DNA of 64,000 nt from Chroogloeocystis siderophila 5.2 s.c.1 (GTDB taxonomy: Bacteria; Cyanobacteriota; Cyanobacteriia; Cyanobacteriales; Chroococcidiopsidaceae). The notes below the pieces were generated by a model. That model was given only the letters and a program-made list of their open reading frames with translations, was not told the DNA's origin and made no database searches. Location: contig NZ_MRCC01000019.1 of NCBI RefSeq assembly GCF_001904655.1, positions 1-64,000 on the forward strand, given 5' to 3'. Of this stretch, positions 9,541 to 18,913 are shown one piece after another; positions within the stretch are counted from its first letter, which is position 1, and every line of letters starts with the position of its first letter. Position numbers and translations under genes: made by a program.

Positions 9541-9567
9541 AAAAAAAGAGGCACGTGATATGCCTCT
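9541..9567 (-). terminator. Rho-independent terminator after the 9593-10186 gene
   Basis: On the minus strand AGAGGCA is followed by seven bases and then TGCCTCT, with a run of seven Ts directly after the stem. It begins 26 bases past the stop of the exported protein gene, so it should end that transcript. Confidence 0.8.
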
Positions 9568-9592
9568 GTAAATTTAGCGATGCACAAGCATT

Positions 9593-10186
9593 TTATTGTG
9601 CGGCAGAAGTTGCACTCACTAGCGCGGTTAACACCGATTGCACTGCAACGAGTTCTGGTGATGGATTACTCAACGCCGAGCCACTCGCATCGATAACCGC
9701 ATTGTAGGCTTGCACTGCTGCTAACAAGTTGGCTGGAGATGCTGTAGTGTTATCGAACAATCCTTGGAGCGCCGCTACAAGTTCTGCTGCTAGTGCTGGA
9801 TCGTCAACTAAGGATGCGATCGCACTTTCGAGTGCAGTCGGATCTCCTGTTCCTGTAAGTACCGCTAATAGAGTTTGTTGTACTGTATTAGGAATACTTG
9901 CAATAGCGACTCCAGGAACGGCAACAGGTAATGTTCCTTGCGCTAATTGAGCGCTGATGATACTAATCGCTTGACGCAGCGCGAGTAATAGGGCTGCTTT
10001 GGAAATTCTTGTACCACTTCTTGTTAGGCTAGGAGCAAAAGCACCACCAGCAATATCACCTGTTGTAATGATTGCACCTGTAACGTCAGAAGCGTTTCCA
10101 GTTTGTGCTGGCGCGGGTATTGCAAAAACGAGTAAAGAAGTTCCTAGTGTTAAACCAATAGATAAACGTTTTAGAATGTTTTTCAT
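9593..10186 (-). CDS. Exported alanine-rich helical protein of unknown function
   Basis: The 197-residue protein starts with a clear signal peptide: a positive MKNILKR, then a hydrophobic core, then AIPAPAQ ending near residue 28. The mature part is rich in Ala, Leu, Val and Thr and reads as a series of amphipathic helices (for example LLLALRQAISIISAQLAQ and ALAAELVAALQGLF). I recognise no catalytic motif or named domain. It lies 50 bases downstream of the SLH-domain gene on the same strand and ends at a strong terminator, so the two may form a short surface-protein operon. Confidence 0.7.
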   Translation of the reverse strand: MKNILKRLSIGLTLGTSLLVFAIPAPAQTGNASDVTGAIITTGDIAGGAFAPSLTRSGTRISKAALLLALRQAISIISAQLAQGTLPVAVPGVAIASIPNTVQQTLLAVLTGTGDPTALESAIASLVDDPALAAELVAALQGLFDNTTASPANLLAAVQAYNAVIDASGSALSNPSPELVAVQSVLTALVSATSAAQ

Positions 10187-10236
10187 AATTTCAAATTTGA
10201 TTAAAACTTACAAATATCAGTTTGGAAGAATTTGCA

Positions 10237-11811
10237 TCAAAAGGAGATAGCATAACCGACACCGAGAATAAATCTCGCACCGTCACCTGCATTCCCTGTA
10301 ACATCAGCGATCGCCGGAGTAATAATTAGTGGGAAGTTGAAAGGAACAATCGAAGCACCCAAGTTTAAGTCTTGACCTGTCCAGTCGGCGATGAGTGAGA
10401 CGCGCTCTAAAGCTTGTATACCGATGCTACCAAAGACATTGACGGATTCGTTACCAGCTTCGACATCGCTTTCCGAACGGAAACGACCGCCACCTAGTCC
10501 TAAAGATAAAGTCAGCTTACTTAAAGGGTCAGCAGGGTCATCGCGCAAGGGAATAATCTTACTGACAACGCCATAAACACTGCTACCACCATCGGTAGAA
10601 CCCCAAGTCGTCGCATTCTCGACACCAACCGCAACGCCAAAGTTATTTGGTAATACGCGGTGCAGTTTCAAACTCACACCACCATCTTCAAATGTGTCAC
10701 CGATTAAATCGACAACCGAAACCGCAACCTCTAACCCAACAGCACGATCTGCGTCACCTAAACCAAAACCGAAGGAAACTCCGCCGTCCGAGCGACTCGT
10801 ATTTCGCGCCCGTGCTTGAAAGCTAGCACCTAAAAATGCATCACCCCAATCAGCACCAAACGCGGTAGGCGAACCGACACTCGATCCACCACCTGGTACT
10901 GTAGGTCTAATCGTATCGACGATTGTTGGTGGTTCAATTCGAAATTGCTCGCGTAACTGCGCGACTTCTTGTTCTGGAGGTGATGTAGGAGTAGGTTCTG
11001 GTGCGGTAGCAACGGTTTCGTAACCCACAATATACTGATTTGCTACATCGGTTGGTTCTAAAGGTGGTACTGTACCGTTACGGACTAAAGCTTGATAAAT
11101 AAACGCCGCGACATCCGCACGTGTAGCAATTTGATTTGGGCTGAGCGTTGCTAGATTAGGGTAGTTAACGACTATCCGATTTTCGGTTGCAGCAGCGATC
11201 GCCTTGCGCGCAAAATCAGGAATATCAGCAGCATCTTGGAAGTTATCTAGAATCGCGACATTACTTGCGTTTAAGTTCAGTCCACTTGCAAGGGAGACTA
11301 AAACTTGTGCGCGCGGAATGTTTTGCTCAGGAAGAAAGATGTTATTCGGATATCCTGCCAAAAACCCTGATTGGTACGCGGCTTGAATCGCATCACTTGC
11401 CCAGTAAAATGAAGGAACATCGTTAAAAGTGATTCCTTCCCGTTGCTGTGTTAGCGGAAACGCTTTACTAATCATCGCGGCAAACTGCGCGCGCGTCACG
11501 GGTGCATTAGGACGAAAAGTTCCATCGGGAAAACCACTAATAACATTCCGTGCAGCTAAAGCTTCAATAAAACTTTGCGCCCAGTTGTTTTGAATATCTG
11601 GAAACGTTGTTGCTTGCGCGACCTTGTAACTATCTACGTTTGTCGAATTGTTTTGTGCTGCTTGTTGCTGCAATAGATGCGCAGCGTTGGCCTTGAACAA
11701 AGTCGCGTTATCTTGCGAATTAAGATTTGCAGGGCTAGCATACGCTACCTGACCTAAGTTACTAATAGCTAACGCTGCTAAAATATAAATTGCAGGTTTC
11801 AAAATCAGCAT
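10237..11811 (-). CDS. SLH-domain surface protein with C-terminal barrel-like domain
   Basis: The 524-residue precursor has a signal peptide (residues 1-25, ending VAYA). Three S-layer homology units follow at about 67-118, 128-178 and 187-242; each carries a variant of FPDGTFRPN...TRAQFA. They would bind secondary cell-wall polymer or peptidoglycan. A proline-rich linker (about 250-310) leads to a glycine- and beta-rich C-terminal part. That part ends GVGYAISF, with a terminal phenylalanine and alternating hydrophobic residues as in outer-membrane beta-barrels. Unlike the common cyanobacterial SLH porins, I do not see an OprB-type domain. It probably links the cell wall to the outer membrane. 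Confidence 0.82.
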   Translation of the reverse strand: MLILKPAIYILAALAISNLGQVAYASPANLNSQDNATLFKANAAHLLQQQAAQNNSTNVDSYKVAQATTFPDIQNNWAQSFIEALAARNVISGFPDGTFRPNAPVTRAQFAAMISKAFPLTQQREGITFNDVPSFYWASDAIQAAYQSGFLAGYPNNIFLPEQNIPRAQVLVSLASGLNLNASNVAILDNFQDAADIPDFARKAIAAATENRIVVNYPNLATLSPNQIATRADVAAFIYQALVRNGTVPPLEPTDVANQYIVGYETVATAPEPTPTSPPEQEVAQLREQFRIEPPTIVDTIRPTVPGGGSSVGSPTAFGADWGDAFLGASFQARARNTSRSDGGVSFGFGLGDADRAVGLEVAVSVVDLIGDTFEDGGVSLKLHRVLPNNFGVAVGVENATTWGSTDGGSSVYGVVSKIIPLRDDPADPLSKLTLSLGLGGGRFRSESDVEAGNESVNVFGSIGIQALERVSLIADWTGQDLNLGASIVPFNFPLIITPAIADVTGNAGDGARFILGVGYAISF

Positions 11812-12479
11812 ACAAGTTGTTTTATTTAACAGTTATGTTGTGGGTTGAAATCAGTGCATTTTTGGAGATATTGTTTTGCTAGCGCACTAGCTTACAAAAA
11901 ATATGCAGACAGTATTGGCTCTTGAAGTCAACATCAAGAGGAATCAGATAAACAGCACCGTTTTCGCTGGGTTGAATACAGCTACAACCTACTTATAAGT
12001 GCGTGAAAATAAAGATCATTTCAGGGTTGGTTATTAGCAACAACAAGCCGTTAGTGATTAGCTATTGGCTTTTCTTAGGCTAAAGTCTTAACTGCAAGCG
12101 CGTGCTAAACACTTTTCCGCTATTTAACCCAAAAAAGGAGCAATTTCAATGTTTTTGGCATTTTTAGACAATAATAAGCGACGACAGCAATGTAACTTTG
12201 CTGTGTCATGCATTCAAGCGTGTTTTCACTTAAAAAAACAGAATAAATACGGAGGAGTAAAGTAGATTCAGTAATTTTACCGTATTACCAAATTTAGAGT
12301 TTTTGCTACAAATATTTTAACAACGTAGATGCGTTGAATCACGTTACTGTAAACTCTTTTTCACCGCTGAAGCTAAATTGAGACGAATCTTGAGGATGCA
12401 ATTACGTAATTGTGAAAATTTTGCACAAATCACAATGCTGTGATTAGACCTGCTTATAGAAATACGAACGGCTGATTCG
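11812..12479. other. Intergenic region upstream of the SLH gene
   Basis: About 670 bases. The left part should contain the SLH gene promoter on the minus strand. The middle holds a 38-codon plus-strand reading frame with a good ribosome binding site, listed separately. I see no RNA gene or mobile element in the rest. Confidence 0.4.
12149..12265 (+). CDS. Possible 38-residue protein
   Basis: An ATG at 12149 follows AAGGAG with eight bases of spacing, an unusually good ribosome binding site for this window. The frame runs 38 codons to TAG at 12263-12265. The product would start MFLAFLDNNKRRQQ, carries three cysteines and a basic tail, and has no membrane span. I recognise no family. It is on the strand opposite its neighbours and could be chance, so I keep confidence low. 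Confidence 0.3.
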   Translation: MFLAFLDNNKRRQQCNFAVSCIQACFHLKKQNKYGGVK

Positions 12480-13535
12480 TCACGCAGCAAGTAAGATATC
12501 AGCAATGCGTGTTGCTGCGTTACCTTCACCGTAGAGTCGTGGTGCATGAGTCGGTGTCGTAAAATGAGTTAAAGATTGATATAAGTTTTCGGGCTTGACG
12601 AGATGATTCCAACCAACTTCTACTGTTTCTTGCCATTCGGTTTCGTCTCTCAGTGTAAAGCAAGGACGTCCTAGGATATATGCTTCTTTTTGCATTCCTC
12701 CCGAATCAGTAAGCACAGATTGACAGTTTTTTTCTAAGATCAACATATCTAGGTAGCTCACTGGTGGAATAACTTGTATCGCTTCAAGATAAGGTAACAT
12801 TTCCTGCTGCTGTACTTTGGCTAAGGTACGCGGATGCATGGGAAAGACAACAGGATATTTGAGTTGCGTTAAATTTTCTAAGATATTTTGGAGGCGATCG
12901 CGGTTATCGGTGTTACTCGGTCGATGAATCGTTGCTAAATAAAATTTTTGGTCAACTAAATCAAGTTTCTCTAGAATTTGCGATGTCTGCTGGGCTTTGG
13001 CAAGATACGTTAGGATCGCGTCCATCATCACATCCCCGACGAGATGTACTCCTTGCAAGATTCCCTCCTTAGTGAGACACTGTACAGCTAGAGGTGTCGG
13101 TGCAAAGAGCAGCTGTGAAAGATGATCGGTAACAACGCGATTGACTTCTTCGGGCATTTCGCGATTAAAGCTGCGTAATCCTGCTTCAATATGGACAATA
13201 GGAATTTGTAGCTTCGCCGCAACTAAAGCGCCGGCGATCGTCGAGTTAGTATCACCATAAACGCAAACCCAATCGGGCTTAATTTGTAATAAGATTTCTT
13301 CTATCTTTTCCATCATGCGACCTGTCATCGCCCCATGATTTAGACTGTGGATATTTAAATGATATTTGGGTTGGGGTAAATCCAAATCTTGAAAGAAAAC
13401 ATCAGACATTACGCGGTCAAAATGCTGTCCGGTGTGGATAAGAATTTCTTCGATTTCAGCATTTTTCAAGGCAGAACTAACGACTGATGCTTTGATAAAT
13501 TGTGGTCTAGCACCTAGAATTGTGGCTAATTTCAT
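12480..13535 (-). CDS. wecB: UDP-N-acetylglucosamine 2-epimerase (non-hydrolysing)
   Basis: The 351-residue protein has the family blocks in order: ATILGARPQFIKA at the N-terminus, HTGQHFD (about 35-41), VYGDTNST, HIEAGLRSFNREMPEE with its conserved acidic residues, and LTDSGGMQKEA near residue 276 for UDP binding. Enzymes of this type turn UDP-GlcNAc into UDP-ManNAc; close relatives (WbpI) act on UDP-2,3-diacetamido-glucuronate. Because a WbpA/B/D/E-like set lies 11-15 kb upstream on the same strand, either substrate is possible. It ends the 18.4-12.5 kb gene block, 89 bases after the GT2 gene. Confidence 0.9.
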   Translation of the reverse strand: MKLATILGARPQFIKASVVSSALKNAEIEEILIHTGQHFDRVMSDVFFQDLDLPQPKYHLNIHSLNHGAMTGRMMEKIEEILLQIKPDWVCVYGDTNSTIAGALVAAKLQIPIVHIEAGLRSFNREMPEEVNRVVTDHLSQLLFAPTPLAVQCLTKEGILQGVHLVGDVMMDAILTYLAKAQQTSQILEKLDLVDQKFYLATIHRPSNTDNRDRLQNILENLTQLKYPVVFPMHPRTLAKVQQQEMLPYLEAIQVIPPVSYLDMLILEKNCQSVLTDSGGMQKEAYILGRPCFTLRDETEWQETVEVGWNHLVKPENLYQSLTHFTTPTHAPRLYGEGNAATRIADILLAA

Positions 13536-13624
13536 AAGTATAGAAATTCTAAATTAGTTATAAATTATAGGCATTTTTGGCAATCGGTAGTGGGTAATTG
13601 GTAATAGAGTTTTGTACAAGAAGT

Positions 13625-14416
13625 CTATTTGTAAACTAAAATTTTCTTTTGTTTGATGAATCTTTTTTTCATTAGCTGAGTTAAATATCGTAGGTGACTT
13701 AAAATGACTCTAGCAACACGTAGTTTTGACTGTCCATAAACTCGACTTTGAAGTTCAGCAGGATACTCTGCAACTTTGTAACCATGCAGCATAGCTTCGA
13801 CTAAAATTTCGACTAGACCAAGGAACCCAGGATATGTGATAGGTATTATTTCTAAAACTTCGCGACGATAAGCGCGAAACATACTCGTATAGGTGTAGAG
13901 TTTTTGCGGTAGAACTATTCGATAAATTTGCGATAGACCTTTACTCAAAAATAGCCGCCAAGGTGGAACATTTTTGACACTACCTTTTGGGTGGTATGGC
14001 GAAGCAGTAACGACGTCTGCACAATTCAGTAAGTTTAAGAGTGGAAGTAGATATTGTGGATCGTAGGTGCAATCGCTGTCGATTGTACAAATAATGTTGC
14101 CGCGTGAATGGATAAAGCCAGTGCGAATTGCAGCGCTGAGTCCTTTGTTTTTCGGATGGCGAACGATCTGTGCTTGTTCGCCAAAAAAATGTTGAATTTG
14201 CGCAAACGTATCATCAGTACTACCATCGTCAACGAAAATGAGTTCAGTTTTTCTAATTAAATTCAACTGCTGCCAAACTGGTAAGATTTTTGTACTTAGT
14301 GACTCGATTCCTTCCGATTCATTAAAGCAGGGAATAATAATGCTAACAGAACACGAGTCTGCGGTTGGGGAAATTGTATTAGGAATAATGTTTGTTTGGG
14401 AAAATTGTGTTTGCAT
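13625..14416 (-). CDS. Family 2 glycosyltransferase, polyprenyl-phosphate sugar synthase-like
   Basis: The 263-residue GT-A enzyme shows IIPCFNESEGIESL, LIFVDDGSTDDTF and TIDSDCTYDP, the nucleotide-binding and metal-binding motifs of dolichol-phosphate mannose synthase-like proteins. It lacks the C-terminal membrane helices found in GtrB/ArnC, so it resembles the soluble DPM1 type. The family transfers a sugar from a nucleotide donor to polyprenyl phosphate. A GT-C transferase and a pair of EamA half-transporters nearby would supply later steps. The sugar is not predictable. Confidence 0.85.
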   Translation of the reverse strand: MQTQFSQTNIIPNTISPTADSCSVSIIIPCFNESEGIESLSTKILPVWQQLNLIRKTELIFVDDGSTDDTFAQIQHFFGEQAQIVRHPKNKGLSAAIRTGFIHSRGNIICTIDSDCTYDPQYLLPLLNLLNCADVVTASPYHPKGSVKNVPPWRLFLSKGLSQIYRIVLPQKLYTYTSMFRAYRREVLEIIPITYPGFLGLVEILVEAMLHGYKVAEYPAELQSRVYGQSKLRVARVILSHLRYLTQLMKKRFIKQKKILVYK

Positions 14417-14440
14417 TTTATGAAATTGACGATAAATTGA

Positions 14441-15304
14441 TTAGCGAGTAAAAGTAATCTTCTGTACGGCAAATTTTCGTAGAAAGGTCATTTCTCCAGT
14501 TTGAATGTTGACTGAAAATAGAGAATTTGTACCTTCGTAAGTCGGGTCAGCCAGTGCAAATAATTGGTTGGAGGGGGATAATGCTAAGCTAGCTACGTCA
14601 TTAAATAAGGGTCGTTTATTATAAGTCAACTGCGCAATCGGTATAATTTTAGCTTTACCAGTCACGATGGAGCGGTTGGCAAAGTCGAACTGGACTAGAG
14701 TTGGACCACCGTCAGGACCAAGCAATGTACCGTATATGTTACCTTTAGGCGATTGGCTTAGATTGCTATATCGCCGATTAGGTCGTAAATCGATATCAGA
14801 TAAATAGGTGACTCTGCCAGATTGACGATCGACATTGGCAAAACGAAATGGCGGTGTTCCTTGATTGAGACTAACAATGCTAAGAAGTCTGTTGTCAGTA
14901 GTGTTGAGTATACTTTCAAATGCAGCATTTGCATCTAGCCCTTGAGGTTCGGGTAGATTTTGTGCAGATGAGGAAATTAAACGGCTGCGTCGTCCTACGC
15001 CTCTACCAGGCAATGACGTGGCAGGACCTGTTGCGATCGCAAATCTACCGTTGGGAAGTGAGGTAAAACCGCTAATGCGTTCGTTAGTTTCAAGTTTACG
15101 TTGGATGTTGGTTGGTAAGAGATTACCTGTGGCTAAATTCAGCGCTTGAATAATTAAGTTTGTGCCGGTAGAATCTACTGTTACACCATAAAGAATTGGT
15201 CCTGTTTGTGCCAGCGTTCGTTTAGCAAAGCTTCCTAAAGCCGTCGCAGCTGCGCTGGCGATCGCAATTTGTCCAAAGCGGCGGCGTCTGATTCTCAAAT
15301 TCAT
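14441..15304 (-). CDS. Tat-exported protein, possibly a beta-propeller; unknown function
   Basis: The 287-residue precursor begins MNLRIRRRRFGQIAIASAAA. The twin arginine with RFGQ followed by a hydrophobic stretch fits a Tat signal, and cleavage is likely near residue 32 (TLAQ). The mature part has repeated beta-strand patterns such as LTYNKRPLFNDVASLALSPSNQLFALAD and SGFTSLPNGRFAIATG, as in seven-bladed propeller or SMP-30-like proteins, but I cannot assign a family. It lies 32 bases after the DUF4082 gene, so both may act together outside the plasma membrane. Confidence 0.7.
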   Translation of the reverse strand: MNLRIRRRRFGQIAIASAAATALGSFAKRTLAQTGPILYGVTVDSTGTNLIIQALNLATGNLLPTNIQRKLETNERISGFTSLPNGRFAIATGPATSLPGRGVGRRSRLISSSAQNLPEPQGLDANAAFESILNTTDNRLLSIVSLNQGTPPFRFANVDRQSGRVTYLSDIDLRPNRRYSNLSQSPKGNIYGTLLGPDGGPTLVQFDFANRSIVTGKAKIIPIAQLTYNKRPLFNDVASLALSPSNQLFALADPTYEGTNSLFSVNIQTGEMTFLRKFAVQKITFTR

Positions 15305-15336
15305 CTTTGTATTCCTTAAGAAGAAATAGCGTTGAC

Positions 15337-18300
15337 TTAGGGAACAATAATGTCTGGATCAGGGGTCAAAGGTTTAGCTCCCATATCTGCCAAGATGTTC
15401 ACCGCAATTTGCTTAGCGCGAAGATCTTCACGCGGGGTAGATACACCATCGCTATCTAGTCCCCACATCCATTGAATCGAACCAGTTGCAAAAACTTTTG
15501 CTTTGCTAGCAGCAACATAGCGAACTGCGTGTGATACTCGAGGATTCGTTCCAGCAGGAAATCCTTCTAATTCTACGTTGTCAGGAACCTGCGGGGATTG
15601 CGATTCGGCCAGAATTTCTAGCCCATTAGGAGAAGCATTTGGATTAATTGCATCCCATTCAAACCCCACTAATTGGCTGAGGCGATCGCCGTTGCTAAGA
15701 CCTGTATTAGCATAGTAAGGATGGTTGCTGTTTTTGATAACAAAATCAAAGCCTCCATAAACAATATCTATGTCACCAACGTACATGACTCCTAGCAAAG
15801 CACTTTCTGGCTTATTATTCTGCGGGCTGCGAAATTTATTGGTTGCAGCACTCGAGTTTTGTGCAGCGACTGGATCTAGATTCCATGCGTCTTTGTAACA
15901 TGCCATAACACGGTCAGCAACTCCACTTGTGCTGTTCTCAAACCTGACTCGCCAATAACAGGTATTAGCAGAGAAAAATCCTAAGTTAACTCCACTGTTA
16001 CGGGCTTGCTCAACATGATTGCGTTCTTCTAATGACCAGTATTCATCATGACCAACTGACAGAAAAACTTGATGTTGCTGTAGAAGCTGGGAATTATTCT
16101 GTACATCCATGTTGGTGATGTAAGACACATCATAGCTTTGAGACTCCAACCACCGTACCATGTTGTACTCCCATCGAAAAATATTATTGAATTCACCGAA
16201 TCCAACACCAGTTTGTGAGAAGGGACAGTCGTATGAAATTTTAAATCCTCTTTGTCCACCAATACTATTGAAACTATATAAGCTATAGCCGCCAGTATTG
16301 CTATATGCAAGAAATGTTGTAAAGCTACTTTGGAATAGTATTTTAGAGTTACTACTATCGTCACGCACGACAAACCATATTTGGCTTTGCTTACCTGTTC
16401 GTTGGTCAGTCAGCTTAGCTATGTACAAACCACTTGTCCAATTAGCACCAACGGCGATCGCGTAGGATGTTGACCAGTTACATTCAAACAAACGGGTAGT
16501 ACTATTTAAAGTCCCTGCTGGTTGGGTAATTCCGTTCAACAAACCACTACTAGCGACTAAGCGACCACCCCTACCTCCGTAGTATCCTAAACGGTACACA
16601 TCTACTGTAAATTGTCCAGACTGTGCCAGAGAAACTTTAATGGGGAGCGAACCACCTTTGTTAACGCTTGTTGCTGTTGCATAACCAGCAATCTCATTAA
16701 AAGCTTGATTAGTGATTTTCCAGTTTGTCGTACCTTGTTGTAGATTCTCTAAATAGATTGCGTTAGGGTTTTCTGGAATAGCTTTCGCCGTAAAGATAAC
16801 ACTACCAATTCCACTGGCTGTAGCAGTTACAACGACAGCGTTGTTGGGTCCACTCGGTATCGAACCTAATGTCAGCGATGTACTAGCTAGACCACTACTA
16901 TTAGTGACAGCAATATTCGGTGAAACTGAACCTCCGCCACTGTCAACCGTAAAGCTAACTGTAACGCCAGCTTGAGGATTGCCAGCACTGTTCTTAACTC
17001 GTATTACCAAGGGGTTAGGTAATGTCGAACCCACCGTACCACTTTGGTTATCACCGCTTACTTTATTAACAGTACTGCTAACAATAAATACTATGTCGCG
17101 GAAATAGTTGCTATTTTGGTAAGAACTCGTGGGAAAAGAGTTAAAACTACCGTAAACTCCATTATTGCCATCAGAAACCGTTCTCAGCGATCCATTGACT
17201 ACTGAGTTTGCCAATTGGTTGTAGGTCAGTGCAAAATGACTGTTACAGTTGACGGAAACTACATATGTAGTATTAGGGTCTATATAAACTGGGGTGCTAA
17301 GCTCCTGCTGTTGCCAACCTGAAGCTGACTCGTTCGTGAAGTTAACGGTTGCTAAGACTTGACCGCCTGCTGTCCAAATTTTACCAACATGCGTACCTGT
17401 TTCGCTGGGTGCTTTCCAATAGCGAATTGCAGTAATTTGACCTCCAGCAGAGCTTTGGAACTTCGTTCCTAGTTCATAAGCAACACCATCACTAGCATTC
17501 GAGATACCAGGAACTTGGTTTGTGAATAAAGTCTGAGTGGTAGGATTGCCTGTAGGATTAGCTGTAGCACTAAAAGTTACACTACCTATCCCAGACGCTG
17601 TTGCACTCACGGTATTAATCACTGGCTCGATTGCACCTGGGGCTGATCCTAAGGTAAGGACAGTGCTAGCCTGTCCGTTAGTATCAGTTACTGCACTAGT
17701 AGGAGAGACTGAGCCACCGCCACTATCAATTGTAAAATTGATCGTGACTCCTGATTGTGGATTACCAGCAGCGTCTTTCACTTGAGCGACTAATGGTGCT
17801 GATAATGTTGTTCCTGCTGTACCAGTTTGATTGTCTCCACTGACCTTCGTAATTGTTTGACTGCTAGTAACAACGAATACAACATCGCGGAAGTAGTTGC
17901 TGTTCTGATACGAACTACTTGGGAAAGAACCTTGAGAAGCAAACACTCCATTATTACCATCAGCTACTGAACTGAGATCTCCATTGGTTACAGTAGTTCC
18001 TAATCCGTTATACGTAATCGGAAAATGGCTATTAGCGTTGACAGAAACTACATATGTTGTGTTTGCAGCAATCGATTGTGGTGTATTAAGTGTTTGCTGT
18101 TGCCAGCCTGAAGTACTTTCATTCGTAAAGGTTACGCTACTCAGAAGTGTACCTGTTGCTGTCCAGATTTTACCGACATGGGTTCCTGTTTCGTTAGCTG
18201 CTTTCCAGTAACGAATCGCAGTGATTTCTCCAGCTTTTGCGCTTCTGAACTTCATTCCAAGCTCATAGGGTACACCGTCAGAAGCATTTTGAATACTAGG

Positions 18301-18381
18301 AGTTTGAGTTGTAAATATAGTTTGGTTTGTTTGTACTTGTGCTATTAAAAATTCCTCATGGGAATCTGCTGTGTAACTCAT
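15337..18381 (-). CDS. DUF4082 / Ig-like / N,N-dimethylformamidase-like multidomain protein
   Basis: The 1014-residue protein has a duplicated front. A DUF4082 domain at about 20-170 and an Ig-like (Big_1/invasin-type) domain at about 175-275 are repeated at about 283-435 and 437-540. Both DUF4082 copies contain ETGTHVGKIW and SGWQQQ. From about residue 545 to the end it matches the large-subunit fold of N,N-dimethylformamidase, with YRLGYYGG, GHDEYWS and NTCYWRVRFE. The first domains look extracellular and carbohydrate-binding, yet no classical signal peptide is visible at the chosen start (MSYTADSHEEF), so export is unexplained. It lies within the polysaccharide region. The reaction is unknown; an amidase or polymer-processing role is only a guess. 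Confidence 0.8.
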   Translation of the reverse strand: MSYTADSHEEFLIAQVQTNQTIFTTQTPSIQNASDGVPYELGMKFRSAKAGEITAIRYWKAANETGTHVGKIWTATGTLLSSVTFTNESTSGWQQQTLNTPQSIAANTTYVVSVNANSHFPITYNGLGTTVTNGDLSSVADGNNGVFASQGSFPSSSYQNSNYFRDVVFVVTSSQTITKVSGDNQTGTAGTTLSAPLVAQVKDAAGNPQSGVTINFTIDSGGGSVSPTSAVTDTNGQASTVLTLGSAPGAIEPVINTVSATASGIGSVTFSATANPTGNPTTQTLFTNQVPGISNASDGVAYELGTKFQSSAGGQITAIRYWKAPSETGTHVGKIWTAGGQVLATVNFTNESASGWQQQELSTPVYIDPNTTYVVSVNCNSHFALTYNQLANSVVNGSLRTVSDGNNGVYGSFNSFPTSSYQNSNYFRDIVFIVSSTVNKVSGDNQSGTVGSTLPNPLVIRVKNSAGNPQAGVTVSFTVDSGGGSVSPNIAVTNSSGLASTSLTLGSIPSGPNNAVVVTATASGIGSVIFTAKAIPENPNAIYLENLQQGTTNWKITNQAFNEIAGYATATSVNKGGSLPIKVSLAQSGQFTVDVYRLGYYGGRGGRLVASSGLLNGITQPAGTLNSTTRLFECNWSTSYAIAVGANWTSGLYIAKLTDQRTGKQSQIWFVVRDDSSNSKILFQSSFTTFLAYSNTGGYSLYSFNSIGGQRGFKISYDCPFSQTGVGFGEFNNIFRWEYNMVRWLESQSYDVSYITNMDVQNNSQLLQQHQVFLSVGHDEYWSLEERNHVEQARNSGVNLGFFSANTCYWRVRFENSTSGVADRVMACYKDAWNLDPVAAQNSSAATNKFRSPQNNKPESALLGVMYVGDIDIVYGGFDFVIKNSNHPYYANTGLSNGDRLSQLVGFEWDAINPNASPNGLEILAESQSPQVPDNVELEGFPAGTNPRVSHAVRYVAASKAKVFATGSIQWMWGLDSDGVSTPREDLRAKQIAVNILADMGAKPLTPDPDIIVP

Positions 18382-18913
18382 TGTATTTCTATATGATTTA
18401 CTTGATGGGTGTACTTGTTAGCACGACGTAGCACTTTATTACTTAGCTATTACGATCTTTAACTTCTGATGCTAATAACTAAAGTTTAATTAATGAATAG
18501 AACAGCTTACTTTGATGTAAAGATCTGCACATCAATAATTAGACAGCAAAGCTGTATGATATTGCTCAAACATATGGCAACAGTGCAGTGATTAAATTAA
18601 GCCATGACTAAATTTGAATCAGTGTTGTTATTTCAAACTGATATAAATGAAATATGACACAAATTAGTAGAAATTGCTATATATTAGTCTTAATAGAAGC
18701 TTAGCTTACCTCCTATAATTTTTATTGAAAGTAATTTTAATCTTTATAAAGAAAGTTCAGACTTCTATGTATAATACAACGATAAAGCATTTCCCAATGT
18801 AAACGCAACATTTTTTTAGAAATTTTTAGAACATTGACACTTCTTGTGATTTTGCCTTAAAGAAAGTGTGTCGTGATATTAAATTTGAAAAACTTAGGAG
18901 AGCTAAATTTAAT
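18382..18913. other. Divergent intergenic region
   Basis: About 530 bases between the divergent DUF4082 gene and the GT-C gene. It should hold promoters for both directions. It is AT-rich and contains several short A/T runs, but I see no clear operator, RNA gene or coding frame. Confidence 0.4.

Noticed and set aside
12344-12547. 67-codon minus-strand frame
   Set aside because: It overlaps the end of the 2-epimerase in another frame and has no ribosome binding site or recognisable domain.
16029-16373. 114-codon frame inside the DUF4082 protein
   Set aside because: Same strand but a different frame from the 1014-residue protein; a shadow of it.
18866-18913. GTG start for the GT-C gene
   Set aside because: The 16 extra codons are basic and unlike the family; AGGAG precedes the later ATG at 18914.
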